A DNA stretch of 64,000 nt. It comes from Streptomyces clavuligerus (GTDB taxonomy: Bacteria > Actinomycetota > Actinomycetes > Streptomycetales > Streptomycetaceae). A program made the translations under genes and the position numbers. Positions 42,410 to 51,487 of this stretch are shown here, one piece after another. The stretch spans positions 248,001 through 312,000 of the forward strand of contig NZ_CP027859.1 in assembly GCF_005519465.1 (NCBI RefSeq), in the 5' to 3' direction. The notes under the pieces were generated by a model, which searched no databases, was not told the DNA's origin, and saw nothing but the letters and a program-made list of their open reading frames with translations. Numbering within the stretch: position 1 is the first letter of the stretch; every line of letters starts with the position of its first letter.

Positions 42410-43411
42410 TCACCACCGAGTGGTCTCGCCGAAGAATTCCGGCACCTCCACCGCTGCCCCGGTCTCCCGGGCTCGGCCCAGCACCAGGGCACCCACCGCG
42501 AGGTCGAGCACACCGAGCCCGAACGGCGAGAAGACCACCGGGCGGCCCGGGTCCGGGGCCAGCCGGCCGGCCAGCACATCCGCGAGGGTCCCCTTGATGA
42601 AATCCCTTCCCCCGGAGAGCCGCTCCGCGAGATGAGGTGAGGTGTCGGCCTTCAGGCAGTGGTCGACGTCGTCGACGAAGTTCTCCGCGGCCAGCACCAC
42701 CTCGGGGGCGAGGTCCCGCAGGGAGATGTTGAGGACCAGCTGCCCGGGCCTGAACGGCTCGGTCACATAGGGCTTCAGGGCCGTCGTGGCGAAGAGCACG
42801 GTGTCTGCCGCGCACGCCTCGCCCAGCTCGGGGGTGAAGACGGCGGGCAGGCCCAGCTCGCTCCGCACATGACCGGCCAGCGCCCGCCCCGACGTCTCGT
42901 CGAGATCGTGGATGACGTAGGAGTCCGGCACGCAGCCGACCGTGTGGAGGTAGTCGCAGACGGTACGGGCGATCACCCCGGCCCCCACCACCGCGATCCG
43001 TGTTCCCGCGTACCCGCCGGGGCGCAGCGCGGACGCCGCGAGCGCCGCGGAGGCGGCGGTTCTCGCCGCGCTGATGCCTGCTGCTTCGAGGCATGCGAAG
43101 GGCTGGCCCGTCTCGTAGTCGTTGAGGACGAGTACGGCCGACGCTCTGGGCACGCCTCTTCGGGTGTTCGCGGGAAAGCTGGATATCCATTTGATGCCGG
43201 CGACTTGGACATCGTCACCGAGATAGGCGGGCAGGGCGATGATCCTGGAGTCCGGCTTCTCGGGGAACCGGAGGAAGTAGCTGTCAGGGTTGACCGTGGA
43301 GCCCGCGCGATGGCTCAGATACGCGCTCCGTACCGCGGCGATCACGCCCTCGCGGTCGGTCGTGAGGATCCGGTGGACCGCTGTTCCGGGCACCACATGG
43401 AAGGAAAACAT
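42410..43411 (-). CDS. sbnB: SbnB-like DAP dehydrogenase, block B copy
   Basis: This 333-residue member of the ornithine cyclodeaminase family is equivalent to the gene at 35621 and predicted to release L-2,3-diaminopropionate from the SbnA product. The NAD loop is VVGAGVIARTVCDYL. The active-site segments NPDSYFLRFPEKP, KWISSFPANT and KADTSPHLAERL correspond one for one with the block A copy. I chose ATG 43411 (AGAGAAG upstream); the in-frame codon at 43453 would add 14 residues overlapping the SbnA gene. In this block the order is SbnA then SbnB in the direction of transcription, the reverse of block A. Confidence 0.85.
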   Translation of the reverse strand: MFSFHVVPGTAVHRILTTDREGVIAAVRSAYLSHRAGSTVNPDSYFLRFPEKPDSRIIALPAYLGDDVQVAGIKWISSFPANTRRGVPRASAVLVLNDYETGQPFACLEAAGISAARTAASAALAASALRPGGYAGTRIAVVGAGVIARTVCDYLHTVGCVPDSYVIHDLDETSGRALAGHVRSELGLPAVFTPELGEACAADTVLFATTALKPYVTEPFRPGQLVLNISLRDLAPEVVLAAENFVDDVDHCLKADTSPHLAERLSGGRDFIKGTLADVLAGRLAPDPGRPVVFSPFGLGVLDLAVGALVLGRARETGAAVEVPEFFGETTRW

Positions 43412-43442
43412 CAGCAGACTTCTCTCGTGCACGCGGTGTCGG

Positions 43443-44462
43443 TCACACCGCACCGATCAGATCGGCCGTTCGGCCGGTACGGGCCCGGGGGCGGGCGCCC
43501 GGCATCGGCTCAAGGCTCCGCGGGCCGTAGTGCTTCAGCACCCAGGCGTCGTCGTAGACGGTGTCCAGATAGCGGTCGCCCATGTCGGCGGAGATGCAGA
43601 CGGAGGTGAGTTCCCGGTCCGGGTCGTTGCGCTCCAGCCAGTCCAAGGCGCCGCTGACGACGGTCCCCGTCGACCCTCCGAAGAGCATGCCGTGCGAGGA
43701 CAGCAGCCGGCAGCCGCGGACGGTCTCCACCTCGGCCACCTCCACGGTGTCGTCGAACAGAGAGGTGTCGAAGAGCGGCGGCACAACGCTCGCGCCGAGT
43801 CCGGGTATCAGCCGGCGGCCCCCGGGGCCGCCGAAGGTCACGGAGCCGACCGCGTCGACGGCCACGACCCGTGTACCGCCCCGCCGATCACGCACGTACC
43901 GGGCGCAGCCCACGGCCGTCCCTCCCGTGCCCACTCCCACGAAGAGGACATCCAGATCGGGGATGGCGGACAGGATCCGCGGCGCCGTTCCCTCGTAGTG
44001 GGCCCGCACATTGGCCTCGTTGGTGTACTGGTTCAGCCAGACGAGGTGCGGGTCCGCCGCGCAGCGCCGCCGGACGAGGTCCAGCCGCGCCCCAAGGAAA
44101 CCGTCCACGGCGTGGGGCTCCTCGACGACCACGACCTCGGTGCCGAGTGCTCTCATCGCAGCAACCGTGCCCGGATTGCACCGTGCGTCGGTCACACAGG
44201 TGAAGGGAATCCCCTTGCCGGCCGCGACCACGCTGAGGGCGACACCGAGATTCCCGGACGAGGACTCGATGAGGGCGGTGCCGGCGCCGAGCAGCGACCG
44301 GCGCTCGGCCTCGGCGACCATGGCGACGGCTGCCCGCATCTTCACGGAGCCACCGAAGTTCATTCCCTCGCATTTGAGGTAGAGCCGCCGGTCCAGCACG
44401 GCTCGCAGGTCGACGTATGTGTCGGAGTTCACCAGCTCGTGCGGCGCGGAGATGATGGTCAT
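43443..44462 (-). CDS. sbnA: SbnA-like DAP synthase (PLP), block B copy
   Basis: This 339-residue PLP enzyme is equivalent to the gene at 34431. The PLP Lys is in GSVKMRAAVAM near residue 42, followed by ESSSGNLGVAL, NQYTNEANVRAHYEG, GVGTGGTAVGCARY and GGSTGTVVSGAL. It makes N-(2-amino-2-carboxyethyl)-glutamate, which the adjacent SbnB-like enzyme converts to DAP. It lacks the Ser/Thr/Gly tail of the block A copy and has the usual length. A complete second set indicates that block B once worked alone. ATG 44462 follows an AGGAGGA site. Confidence 0.85.
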   Translation of the reverse strand: MTIISAPHELVNSDTYVDLRAVLDRRLYLKCEGMNFGGSVKMRAAVAMVAEAERRSLLGAGTALIESSSGNLGVALSVVAAGKGIPFTCVTDARCNPGTVAAMRALGTEVVVVEEPHAVDGFLGARLDLVRRRCAADPHLVWLNQYTNEANVRAHYEGTAPRILSAIPDLDVLFVGVGTGGTAVGCARYVRDRRGGTRVVAVDAVGSVTFGGPGGRRLIPGLGASVVPPLFDTSLFDDTVEVAEVETVRGCRLLSSHGMLFGGSTGTVVSGALDWLERNDPDRELTSVCISADMGDRYLDTVYDDAWVLKHYGPRSLEPMPGARPRARTGRTADLIGAV

Positions 44463-44501
44463 CGGTATTCCTCCTGTCGGCTGCTGTCGGCCGCCCGGTC
44501 C

Positions 44502-46082
44502 TCAGGGACGTACGGCATCGCTGTCCGGGCTCGTGGCGATGCGGTGGATGCCGTCGAGGATCCGTGCCATCAGCCGCCTGCCGAACTCCTCGTCGTGGAA
44601 CGAGGTGTCCACACCGACATGGATCTTCATCCGGTCCCCGGTGTTCTGCACGTCCACACAGAGGGGGATGTCGAATCGGACATCCGCGAACTGGCGCGCC
44701 TCGACCAGGCCGTCCTCGACCAGGCTGATGCCACGCCGCAGGTGCAGATAGTTGAAGGACGCCTCGAACGGGCGGCTCCCGACCACGCCGAGCGCCTCCG
44801 CGTGCGGATAGCGCCGGTGGGGAAGCAGGTCCCGCTCGGCGTCGAAGGCCCGCTCGGCGGCGAGCCGCCAGTCGGCGCCCTCAAGACCGACCCGGAGCGG
44901 AAGGTAATTGATGAAGAGCCCCAGGGTCAGATCGCTCCCCTCCTGCTCCGGGCGGCCGTTCATCAGCAGGGCGATATCGGCTCTCGATTCGCCGCGTTCG
45001 CCGGCGATGGCCGCACTGTGCGCGGCCAGCAGCAGGCTCTTCACCGGGAGCCGCCAGGCGCCGGCACGCGCGATGAGGCCCTCGGCGTCGGCGTCGGGAA
45101 CGACGGCGTCGAGGTCCACCGTCCGGGGCGTACCCCGGCGGGAAGTGCCCGGCGGCATGTCCGCGGCCAGGGCCGCGAAGTGCGCCGCCGACTCCTCGCT
45201 GCGGGCTGCGGCGCGCTCCAGGCGCACGAACTCGGCGAACGGCAGCGGCCGACCGAAATCGGTCTCCTCACCCGCCAGCGACCTCGCGTAGCAGACCACC
45301 AGCTCGTGCAGGAGACTCGCCGCGCTCCATCCGTCGAGCACCGCGTGATGGTAGGCGTAGCTCAGTCTGAACGACTCCGGTCCGGTGGCCGCGGCATGGA
45401 ACCGGAGCAGGGGGGCCTGCTCGGGATCGAAGGGGCGTCCGAGTTCCTCACGGATCGCGGTCTCCCTGCGGGCGCGCTCGGCGGCGTCGAGGGCTGTGTG
45501 GTCGGCCACCGTCAGCGGGATGTCCGCCGAGTGGGCGACGATCTGGACGGCCTCGCTGAAGTTGCTGAGGTCGAACCGCATCCGCAGCATCTCATGACGC
45601 TCGGTCATCAGGTCGAGGGCGGCTCGCAGCTTCGGCTCGTCGAGCGGACGCCTGATGTCCCGTACGACCGTGCAGACGTACTGCTCTCCGTCGCTCATCA
45701 GGCTCTCGTACACCATGCCCAGCTGGAGCCGGGTGGCGGGCATGGCCTCCCGGGATCCGGCGGGGACCTTGGCCCGGTCGGCCGGGGAGAGCAGGTCCGT
45801 GACCGTCTGCGGGGCCTTCGCGCCGTCGGCCACGGCAGCCTCGCACATGCCGCGCACGGTGGGGTACTTGAACAGATGCAGCATGGTGATCTCCAGGCCG
45901 CGCCGGTGGGCCTCACCGACCACGGTGATGGCCAGCAGGGAGTCGCCACCGCAGGAGAAGAAGTCGTCGTCGGGGCCGACCCCCTCGATCTGGAGGACGT
46001 CCTCCCAGACCTGGGCCATCACGGCCTCCTCCGGGCTGAGCACCGGCCGGGATACCGAGGGAGCGATCGATTCGTGCGCCAT
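44502..46082 (-). CDS. NRPS PCP-C didomain
   Basis: This 526-residue protein begins with a carrier (DDFFSCGGDSLLAI, Ser near residue 50) and continues with a complete condensation domain carrying HHAVLDG near 247 and a later NYLPLRV-type motif. It has no adenylation domain, so its carrier must be loaded in trans. Its condensation domain would join the chain to a residue on another carrier, possibly the free proline/pyrrole carrier or an aminoketone as acceptor. ATG 46082 is preceded by AAAGGCGGTAAACC, nearly identical to the leader of the C-A-PCP-TE gene of block A. Confidence 0.8.
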   Translation of the reverse strand: MAHESIAPSVSRPVLSPEEAVMAQVWEDVLQIEGVGPDDDFFSCGGDSLLAITVVGEAHRRGLEITMLHLFKYPTVRGMCEAAVADGAKAPQTVTDLLSPADRAKVPAGSREAMPATRLQLGMVYESLMSDGEQYVCTVVRDIRRPLDEPKLRAALDLMTERHEMLRMRFDLSNFSEAVQIVAHSADIPLTVADHTALDAAERARRETAIREELGRPFDPEQAPLLRFHAAATGPESFRLSYAYHHAVLDGWSAASLLHELVVCYARSLAGEETDFGRPLPFAEFVRLERAAARSEESAAHFAALAADMPPGTSRRGTPRTVDLDAVVPDADAEGLIARAGAWRLPVKSLLLAAHSAAIAGERGESRADIALLMNGRPEQEGSDLTLGLFINYLPLRVGLEGADWRLAAERAFDAERDLLPHRRYPHAEALGVVGSRPFEASFNYLHLRRGISLVEDGLVEARQFADVRFDIPLCVDVQNTGDRMKIHVGVDTSFHDEEFGRRLMARILDGIHRIATSPDSDAVRP

Positions 46083-46124
46083 GGTTTACCGCCTTTCGTC
46101 GTGGGTCGGTGGTTGTCTCGCGGA

Positions 46125-47414
46125 CTAGAGCGTGGACAGCTCCGCCGCGCTGACCGACCGGGGTTCCGGCTCCCCCGTGAAGGCGAACCTCAGGCTGAGC
46201 AGTGAGCCGACCTTCCCGACGAGCGCGATCAGCGCGTCGTGGTCGGCGGCGATCCCGTAGACCCGAGCGAGTTCACGGGTGGCGACGCCGCCGTCCAGGG
46301 CCTGCCCCGGCTTGACGAAGAAGCGGCAGGTGTCCACGTCGGGCAGGGCGCGGACGGCGTCGGCGCCCTCGATGGCAACGACCTCGCAGGGTTCCTGCGG
46401 CGCGGGCGGGCGGATCTGGTAATGCACCCCCGCGACACGTGTGAGCCGGGGCGGCTCGAAGGTGCCCAGGGCGATGCGGGCACCGAGTGCGACCAGGTCG
46501 AGGCCCATCGAGCTGAGTGCCAGATCCTGAATGCCGCCGCCGAGGCGGCCGTTGACCTCGATCAGCCTCGGGCCCTGGGCGGTGAGCTTGATCTCGGTGT
46601 GGGTGAGGCCGTACCGCACGCCGAGAGCCCGGACCGCGCTCCTGGCCAGTGCGAACAGCTCCTCGTCCGCGGAGTCCCCCAGGTGCGAGGGCCAGAACCT
46701 GCCGGTCTCCCGGAAGGGGGGAGCCAGCGGCAGCTTCCCGGTCACTCCCAGGTCGTACAGCTCCCCCTCGTACACCGCGATCTCGACAGAGACGTAGTCG
46801 CCGTACGGGGCGCAGGGCCGGCCCTGCAGATATTCCTCCAGCACCAGCCCGCCGCCCGCGACGAGTCCCGGCTGGTCCAGCGCCAGCAGTTCACGCAGGT
46901 GCGCGAGGCCCGCCTCGGCCTCCTCCACGAGGAAGGTGTTGCCGCTGGCGACGCCGTGGACCGGTTTGAGCACCGCAGGCAGGCCCACCTGTGCCACAGC
47001 CGGTGCCCAGTCGGCCTCGGAGTGGACGAGCGCCGTGCGCACGGAGTCGACGCCGCCGGCGCGCAGCGCCGCACGCTGCTGCCACTTGTCGGTCAGCACC
47101 TCGGCGGTCGCGCGGGTGTGGTAGGGAAGCCCCAGTAGTTCGGCCAGGTGCGCGGTCAGGCGTTGCAGCGGCTCGCAGTAGGTGATGATGCCTTCCGGGG
47201 AGCGCTCACGCAGGCGCTCCGCCGTGGCCTCGACCGTGTCGATGACCACGACCTCCCCGAACGCGGCGAGCAGGGGGGCGACCTTCCGGGTGTAGTCGTT
47301 GGACGGGACCACGAAGACGCAGTCCGCCCAGTCCGCGAGCGGTACCGCCACCTCCGACGGTGGCGCCCCGTCGTCGTACACCACGATCAGTACCGGTTTG
47401 CGTTCAGTGCTCAT
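46125..47414 (-). CDS. ATP-grasp amino-acid ligase, block B
   Basis: This 429-residue ATP-grasp enzyme shows PAVLKPVHGVASGNTFLVEE near residue 150, VLEEYLQGRP near 195 and the metal-binding EVNGRLGGGIQ near 300. The N-terminal domain is Rossmann-like. It has the same architecture as the block A ligase but differs clearly in detail. ATG 47414 overlaps the stop of the MbtH-like gene (ATGA), so it is coupled to the NRPS upstream. Block B has no thioesterase, so this ligase may cap or release the chain as an amide, or make a dipeptide building block. The substrate is unknown. Confidence 0.75.
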   Translation of the reverse strand: MSTERKPVLIVVYDDGAPPSEVAVPLADWADCVFVVPSNDYTRKVAPLLAAFGEVVVIDTVEATAERLRERSPEGIITYCEPLQRLTAHLAELLGLPYHTRATAEVLTDKWQQRAALRAGGVDSVRTALVHSEADWAPAVAQVGLPAVLKPVHGVASGNTFLVEEAEAGLAHLRELLALDQPGLVAGGGLVLEEYLQGRPCAPYGDYVSVEIAVYEGELYDLGVTGKLPLAPPFRETGRFWPSHLGDSADEELFALARSAVRALGVRYGLTHTEIKLTAQGPRLIEVNGRLGGGIQDLALSSMGLDLVALGARIALGTFEPPRLTRVAGVHYQIRPPAPQEPCEVVAIEGADAVRALPDVDTCRFFVKPGQALDGGVATRELARVYGIAADHDALIALVGKVGSLLSLRFAFTGEPEPRSVSAAELSTL

Positions 47415-47590
47415 GTGCCGCCCCCGTCCGGTGTCCGCGGCCGCAGGTCCGTCCAGACGACGGCTATACGGTCGAGACACTCCTGTCTGGTTCCGGAATA
47501 TTCAGTCGGAATCCACCCTGCGGGGAGTTCCTTTGCCTTGGGCCATACCGAGTACTGCTCCTCAGAATTAACCACGATTACATGCGTCAT
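47411..47590 (-). CDS. MbtH-like NRPS accessory protein
   Basis: This 59-residue protein shows the MbtH fingerprint: NSEEQYSVWPKAKELPAGW, then ECLDRIAVVWTDLRPR. MbtH-like proteins bind adenylation domains and are needed for their folding or activity. The gene is coupled at both ends by four-base ATGA overlaps: its ATG overlaps the stop of the C/A/PCP/E NRPS and its stop overlaps the ATG of the ATP-grasp ligase. It is the only MbtH-like gene I found in the window, so it may serve all the adenylation domains of both blocks. Confidence 0.9.
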   Translation of the reverse strand: MTHVIVVNSEEQYSVWPKAKELPAGWIPTEYSGTRQECLDRIAVVWTDLRPRTPDGGGT

Positions 47591-50500
47591 CGATCCGTGT
47601 TTTCCGTTTCCTTTTCCCCATGACCGGATCGCAGGGCGGATTCCCAGTGGCCCGCCAGACCCTGGACCCCGGATTCGTCCAAGGCTGTCCGGCTGAACAG
47701 GAAGACCGTGGTGAGCTGCCCGTCATCGACACTGACCCGGACATCGAGCGGAGCCTCGCGGGGCAGGTCGGCGGGGCGCGCCTCCCCCGAGTTCAGACTC
47801 GTCGGTGCGCGGAGAAATCCCAATTGACCGAGCGAGTCCCCGACATTCACGAATCGCGTTTCGCCGAGGAAGTCAAAGACTACCTGAGGAGCGGGCAGGG
47901 AATCCAGCCTACGACGTATTTCGGCGTCGGGATGCCCATGCCGCAGCAATCCAAATGCCATTCCCTTGTCGGGTATCCGGGAGAGGTGTTCGGTCACCAG
48001 TTCCGCGTACGCCGTGCAGTCCCGCGTGCCCGGCAGGGAGAGCTGGACGGGATAGGCGGTACTGAAGTAGCCGACAGTGCCGGTGATGTCCAGGTCGGTG
48101 AAGAGGTCCTCCCGGCCGTGGCCGCCGAGTTGGAGCAGCAGTCGGCCCCCGGGGCGGCCGAGCCATGCCTGAACCGCGTGGCCCAGGGCGGCGACGAGGC
48201 GGTCGTGAACCGGGATCCGGTGTGCGCGCGGGTCGAGGAAGCGGCTGGTCCACTCCGCGTTCATCCGAGTGGTGATCACCCGGAGATCACCCTGTGTCCC
48301 GAGGTCGCCGGAGCACAGCGTGACATCCGTCGTCCAAGTGTCCTCCAGCCAGTGGCCGGCGTTCCAGCGCCCGGGGTCGCGGCGGACCTCGTCGGCGAGT
48401 CGGCGGGCCCAGTCGAAGAAGGACGTTCCCGCGGGGGGCAGCCTGTCGTGTCCCCCGTCCGCCAGCAGGGCGGACAGGTCCTCGGCCAGCACGTCCCAGG
48501 AGTACTGGTCCAGCAGGGCGTGGTGGGCGACGACCACCAGCTGGTCGAGGCCGTCGTCCCGGCGGAAGACGCCCACCCGGCACACCGGCCCGCGGGACAG
48601 GTCCAGTGAGGTGTGCAGCCGGGTGGCGAGGCGGTGGGTCTCCCGGTCCGCTTCCTGCCCGGCGAGCCCGGTCAGCTCGAAGACGGTGACCGGAGGGGGC
48701 TCGTCCACCCACCGCTGTCCGATCCCCCCGGCCGTGCGCTCGAAGCGGGCCGAGAGGACCTGGTGGCGCCGCGCCAGGTGCCTGACGCTCCGTTCGATGT
48801 CGGCGGTCGGTACCGGCACCGGCAGGGTGAACAGAACGGAACTGTTCCAATAGTCGGGTTGTGGCACCTCTCGCCGGAAGAAGTCGGCCTGAGCCGCGGT
48901 CAGGGGGTACGGCTCCCGGGCCCGGCGGCCGGTGCCACCGGGTACGGCGGCGGGTGGGCCGGGTACGGCGGTCCGGGTCTCGTCCGCGGCGCGCGCGACC
49001 CGGACGGCGGCGGCCACCGCCTCGACCGTGCGCAACTCCAGGACAAGCCTCGGCCGCAGGGTGATGCCTCGGCGTTTGGCCTCCTGAACGACCCTGATGC
49101 CCATGATCGAGTCGCCGCCGAGGGCATAGAAGTCGTCCCGGACACCGACCTCGGCCACGCCGAGCAGTTCTTCCCAGGTCGCGCAGAGCTCCCGTTCCAG
49201 CTCGTCGCGGGGGGCGAGGTACGGCTCGTCGCGGGTGTCGTGAGCCGCGGCCAGCGCGCTCAGCGCCCGGTGGTCCACCTTGCCGTTCTGGTTCGAGGGC
49301 AGTTCGTCCAGGACGAGGACGCGGTGAGGGACCATGTACGAGGGGAGGCTCGCGGCGAGGTGAGCGACGAGCGCGTCGCCATCGGGCCTGTCGTCGGCGG
49401 TGCCGGCGGCGAAGGCCACCAGCCGTTCCACACCGCCGTCCCTGATCAGTTCGACGGCGGCCATCGAGACCTCGGGGTGTGCCTCCAGGGCGTGCGAGAT
49501 CTCACCCAGCTCCACGCGCCTGCCCCGCAGTTTGACCTGGGTGTCGGCCCGGCCCAAGCACTCCAGCACTCCGTCGGGGCGCCAGCGGCCGAGGTCTCCT
49601 GTGCGGTACATGCGCTGTCCGGGACGGACGGCGTACGGGTCGGGCAGGAACACCGAAGCGGTGAGTGCCGGTTCGCGGAAGTAGCCACGACCGACATTGG
49701 CGCCGCCGATGAAGATCTCTCCGACAACTCCGGGCGGGAGAGGCTGGAGATCGACGTCGAGGATGTAGATCCGGGCGTTCGGCAGGGGCCGTCCGATCGG
49801 CGCGTACAGGGTCCCCGGATCGGTGATCACCGACCCTTGGACCACGTCGTCGGTGCACTCCGCCGGGCCGTACGCATTGAAGAGCTCCACCTCGGGCACG
49901 GTCTCGTTCCAGCGCCGTGCGAGGTCGACGCCCAGGACTTCCCCGGTGGAGATCAGGCCGCGCAGGGTGCCGCGGACCGCCTTCCCCAACTCCGGGTCCA
50001 CGGTCCACTGGTCGAGCAGTACCGCGATGAAGCTGGGCACCAGTTCGATGTACCGGTGGCCGTGGTCGACGATGAGCCGGGACACCGCCGCCGGGTCCCG
50101 GACCGTGTCCTCGTCGACCACGCAGACGCAAGCTCCGGCGGCCAGCGGAGCGAACATCTGCCACACCGAGATGTCGAAACTGACCGGAGCCGTTTGCGGT
50201 AGCTCCTCGCCCGGCTCCAGGGCGCAGTCCACAGCCCGTACCCGCAGGAAGTTGAGGAAGGAGTGGTGCTCCAGGGCGGCCCCCTTGGGGGCGCCGGTGG
50301 AGCCCGATGTGAAGATCACATAGGCCAGGTCGTGCGGATCGGGAGCGGGCCCCAGCAGCTCCGCGACGTTCCTCTCCGTGGGGAGCACGGTGCTGCTCCG
50401 CGCCGCACCGATCAGCTCGTCGAGATCCAGCCGGTACGCGGGGCCCGTGTCCTCGGGCAGCCGGGAGCCGTCCGTGGAGATCACGGCGAACGCGCCCTCC

Positions 50501-51474
50501 AGCATCCGCGCACGGCGGTCCGCCGGGAGAGAGCGCTCCACCGGGAGGTAGGCCGCCCCCGAGAACAGGACGCCGACGGCCGCCACGACGAACCGGGCGT
50601 CGCGGGGTGCAGACAGGGCCACCACGGTGTCGGGCCCCGCGCCCAGCCCGCGCAGCCGGGCACCGATCGCCGTGGCGCAGCGCACCAGTTCCGCGTAGGT
50701 GATCTCCTCGGCCGCGTCGTGCACGGCCACGTCACCCGGGCGGGCCGCAGCCGCGCGCAGCAGAAGTTCCCGGAAGGGCGTCCCGCCGCGGATGTCCCTG
50801 GTCTCGTTGAACGTGGTCAGCACGGTTTCCCGGGCCCGTTCGTCCAGGATCCCGATGTCGGTGATCCTCCGCTGAGGATCCCGAAGGCCCCGGCCGAGTA
50901 CCTCGACGACACTATCGGCGATCACTTCCAGCAGGCCCGCGCCGACCGTGTCCCCGCTCGCCTCGATCCATCCCTCGCCGATCGTCACGGACAGGCCGGG
51001 CCTCTCAGGGCCGCTGTCGCCCGTGTGCCCGATCCGTACGAGAGCGGGATCGGCGCGGAGGTCCGCCGGCACCGCGTCGAGGGAGCCGACATGGGCACAG
51101 GCCTCGCCCACGGCACCTCTGAGCTGCCCGAGCAGTTCCCGGAACGTGTGACCGGCCCCGGTTCGCGCGACCACGGGCAGGCCGCCGGGCAGGGGCGCCG
51201 CCGTCTGGAGTGCGCACAGGTCGCCGGCGCCCAGCCGGCGGAGCACGAGCGCCGTGGCAGCGGCGACCGCGGTCCACATCAGCACGGGCTCCTCGCCCGT
51301 CACCTTCGCCAGCTGCGCCACCGTCGGCCCCGGGACGGCCCGGCGGACGCGGTGCGGCTCGCGTGCGGCGCCGAAGGGCAGGGCACCGCGCGTGCTCTCC
51401 AGGGCTTGCGCCAGGAGTCCCGCGCGTGCCTCCCAGAAGCCGCGACCGGCGTATTCACTGCTTGTGGTGTCCAT
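47587..51474 (-). CDS. NRPS: partial C, A, PCP, epimerisation-type domain
   Basis: The 1295-residue protein starts with about 215 residues resembling the C-terminal half of a condensation domain without HHxxxDG. An adenylation domain follows (FTSGSTGAPKGAA, NAYGPAECT, YRTGDLG, NGKVDHRAL), then a carrier (YALGGDSIMGI near 788) and a domain with HHALLDQYSW and TVGYFSTAYPV. The last two match epimerisation domains better than condensation domains, so a D-residue is likely. The specificity line read by eye is D-I-W-E-I-T-A-D-D-K. Three acidic residues in the pocket suggest a basic side chain such as DAP, ornithine or arginine. It is coupled to the MbtH-like gene. Confidence 0.8.
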   Translation of the reverse strand: MDTTSSEYAGRGFWEARAGLLAQALESTRGALPFGAAREPHRVRRAVPGPTVAQLAKVTGEEPVLMWTAVAAATALVLRRLGAGDLCALQTAAPLPGGLPVVARTGAGHTFRELLGQLRGAVGEACAHVGSLDAVPADLRADPALVRIGHTGDSGPERPGLSVTIGEGWIEASGDTVGAGLLEVIADSVVEVLGRGLRDPQRRITDIGILDERARETVLTTFNETRDIRGGTPFRELLLRAAAARPGDVAVHDAAEEITYAELVRCATAIGARLRGLGAGPDTVVALSAPRDARFVVAAVGVLFSGAAYLPVERSLPADRRARMLEGAFAVISTDGSRLPEDTGPAYRLDLDELIGAARSSTVLPTERNVAELLGPAPDPHDLAYVIFTSGSTGAPKGAALEHHSFLNFLRVRAVDCALEPGEELPQTAPVSFDISVWQMFAPLAAGACVCVVDEDTVRDPAAVSRLIVDHGHRYIELVPSFIAVLLDQWTVDPELGKAVRGTLRGLISTGEVLGVDLARRWNETVPEVELFNAYGPAECTDDVVQGSVITDPGTLYAPIGRPLPNARIYILDVDLQPLPPGVVGEIFIGGANVGRGYFREPALTASVFLPDPYAVRPGQRMYRTGDLGRWRPDGVLECLGRADTQVKLRGRRVELGEISHALEAHPEVSMAAVELIRDGGVERLVAFAAGTADDRPDGDALVAHLAASLPSYMVPHRVLVLDELPSNQNGKVDHRALSALAAAHDTRDEPYLAPRDELERELCATWEELLGVAEVGVRDDFYALGGDSIMGIRVVQEAKRRGITLRPRLVLELRTVEAVAAAVRVARAADETRTAVPGPPAAVPGGTGRRAREPYPLTAAQADFFRREVPQPDYWNSSVLFTLPVPVPTADIERSVRHLARRHQVLSARFERTAGGIGQRWVDEPPPVTVFELTGLAGQEADRETHRLATRLHTSLDLSRGPVCRVGVFRRDDGLDQLVVVAHHALLDQYSWDVLAEDLSALLADGGHDRLPPAGTSFFDWARRLADEVRRDPGRWNAGHWLEDTWTTDVTLCSGDLGTQGDLRVITTRMNAEWTSRFLDPRAHRIPVHDRLVAALGHAVQAWLGRPGGRLLLQLGGHGREDLFTDLDITGTVGYFSTAYPVQLSLPGTRDCTAYAELVTEHLSRIPDKGMAFGLLRHGHPDAEIRRRLDSLPAPQVVFDFLGETRFVNVGDSLGQLGFLRAPTSLNSGEARPADLPREAPLDVRVSVDDGQLTTVFLFSRTALDESGVQGLAGHWESALRSGHGEKETENTDR

Positions 51475-51487
51475 TGCCTCTCACGAT

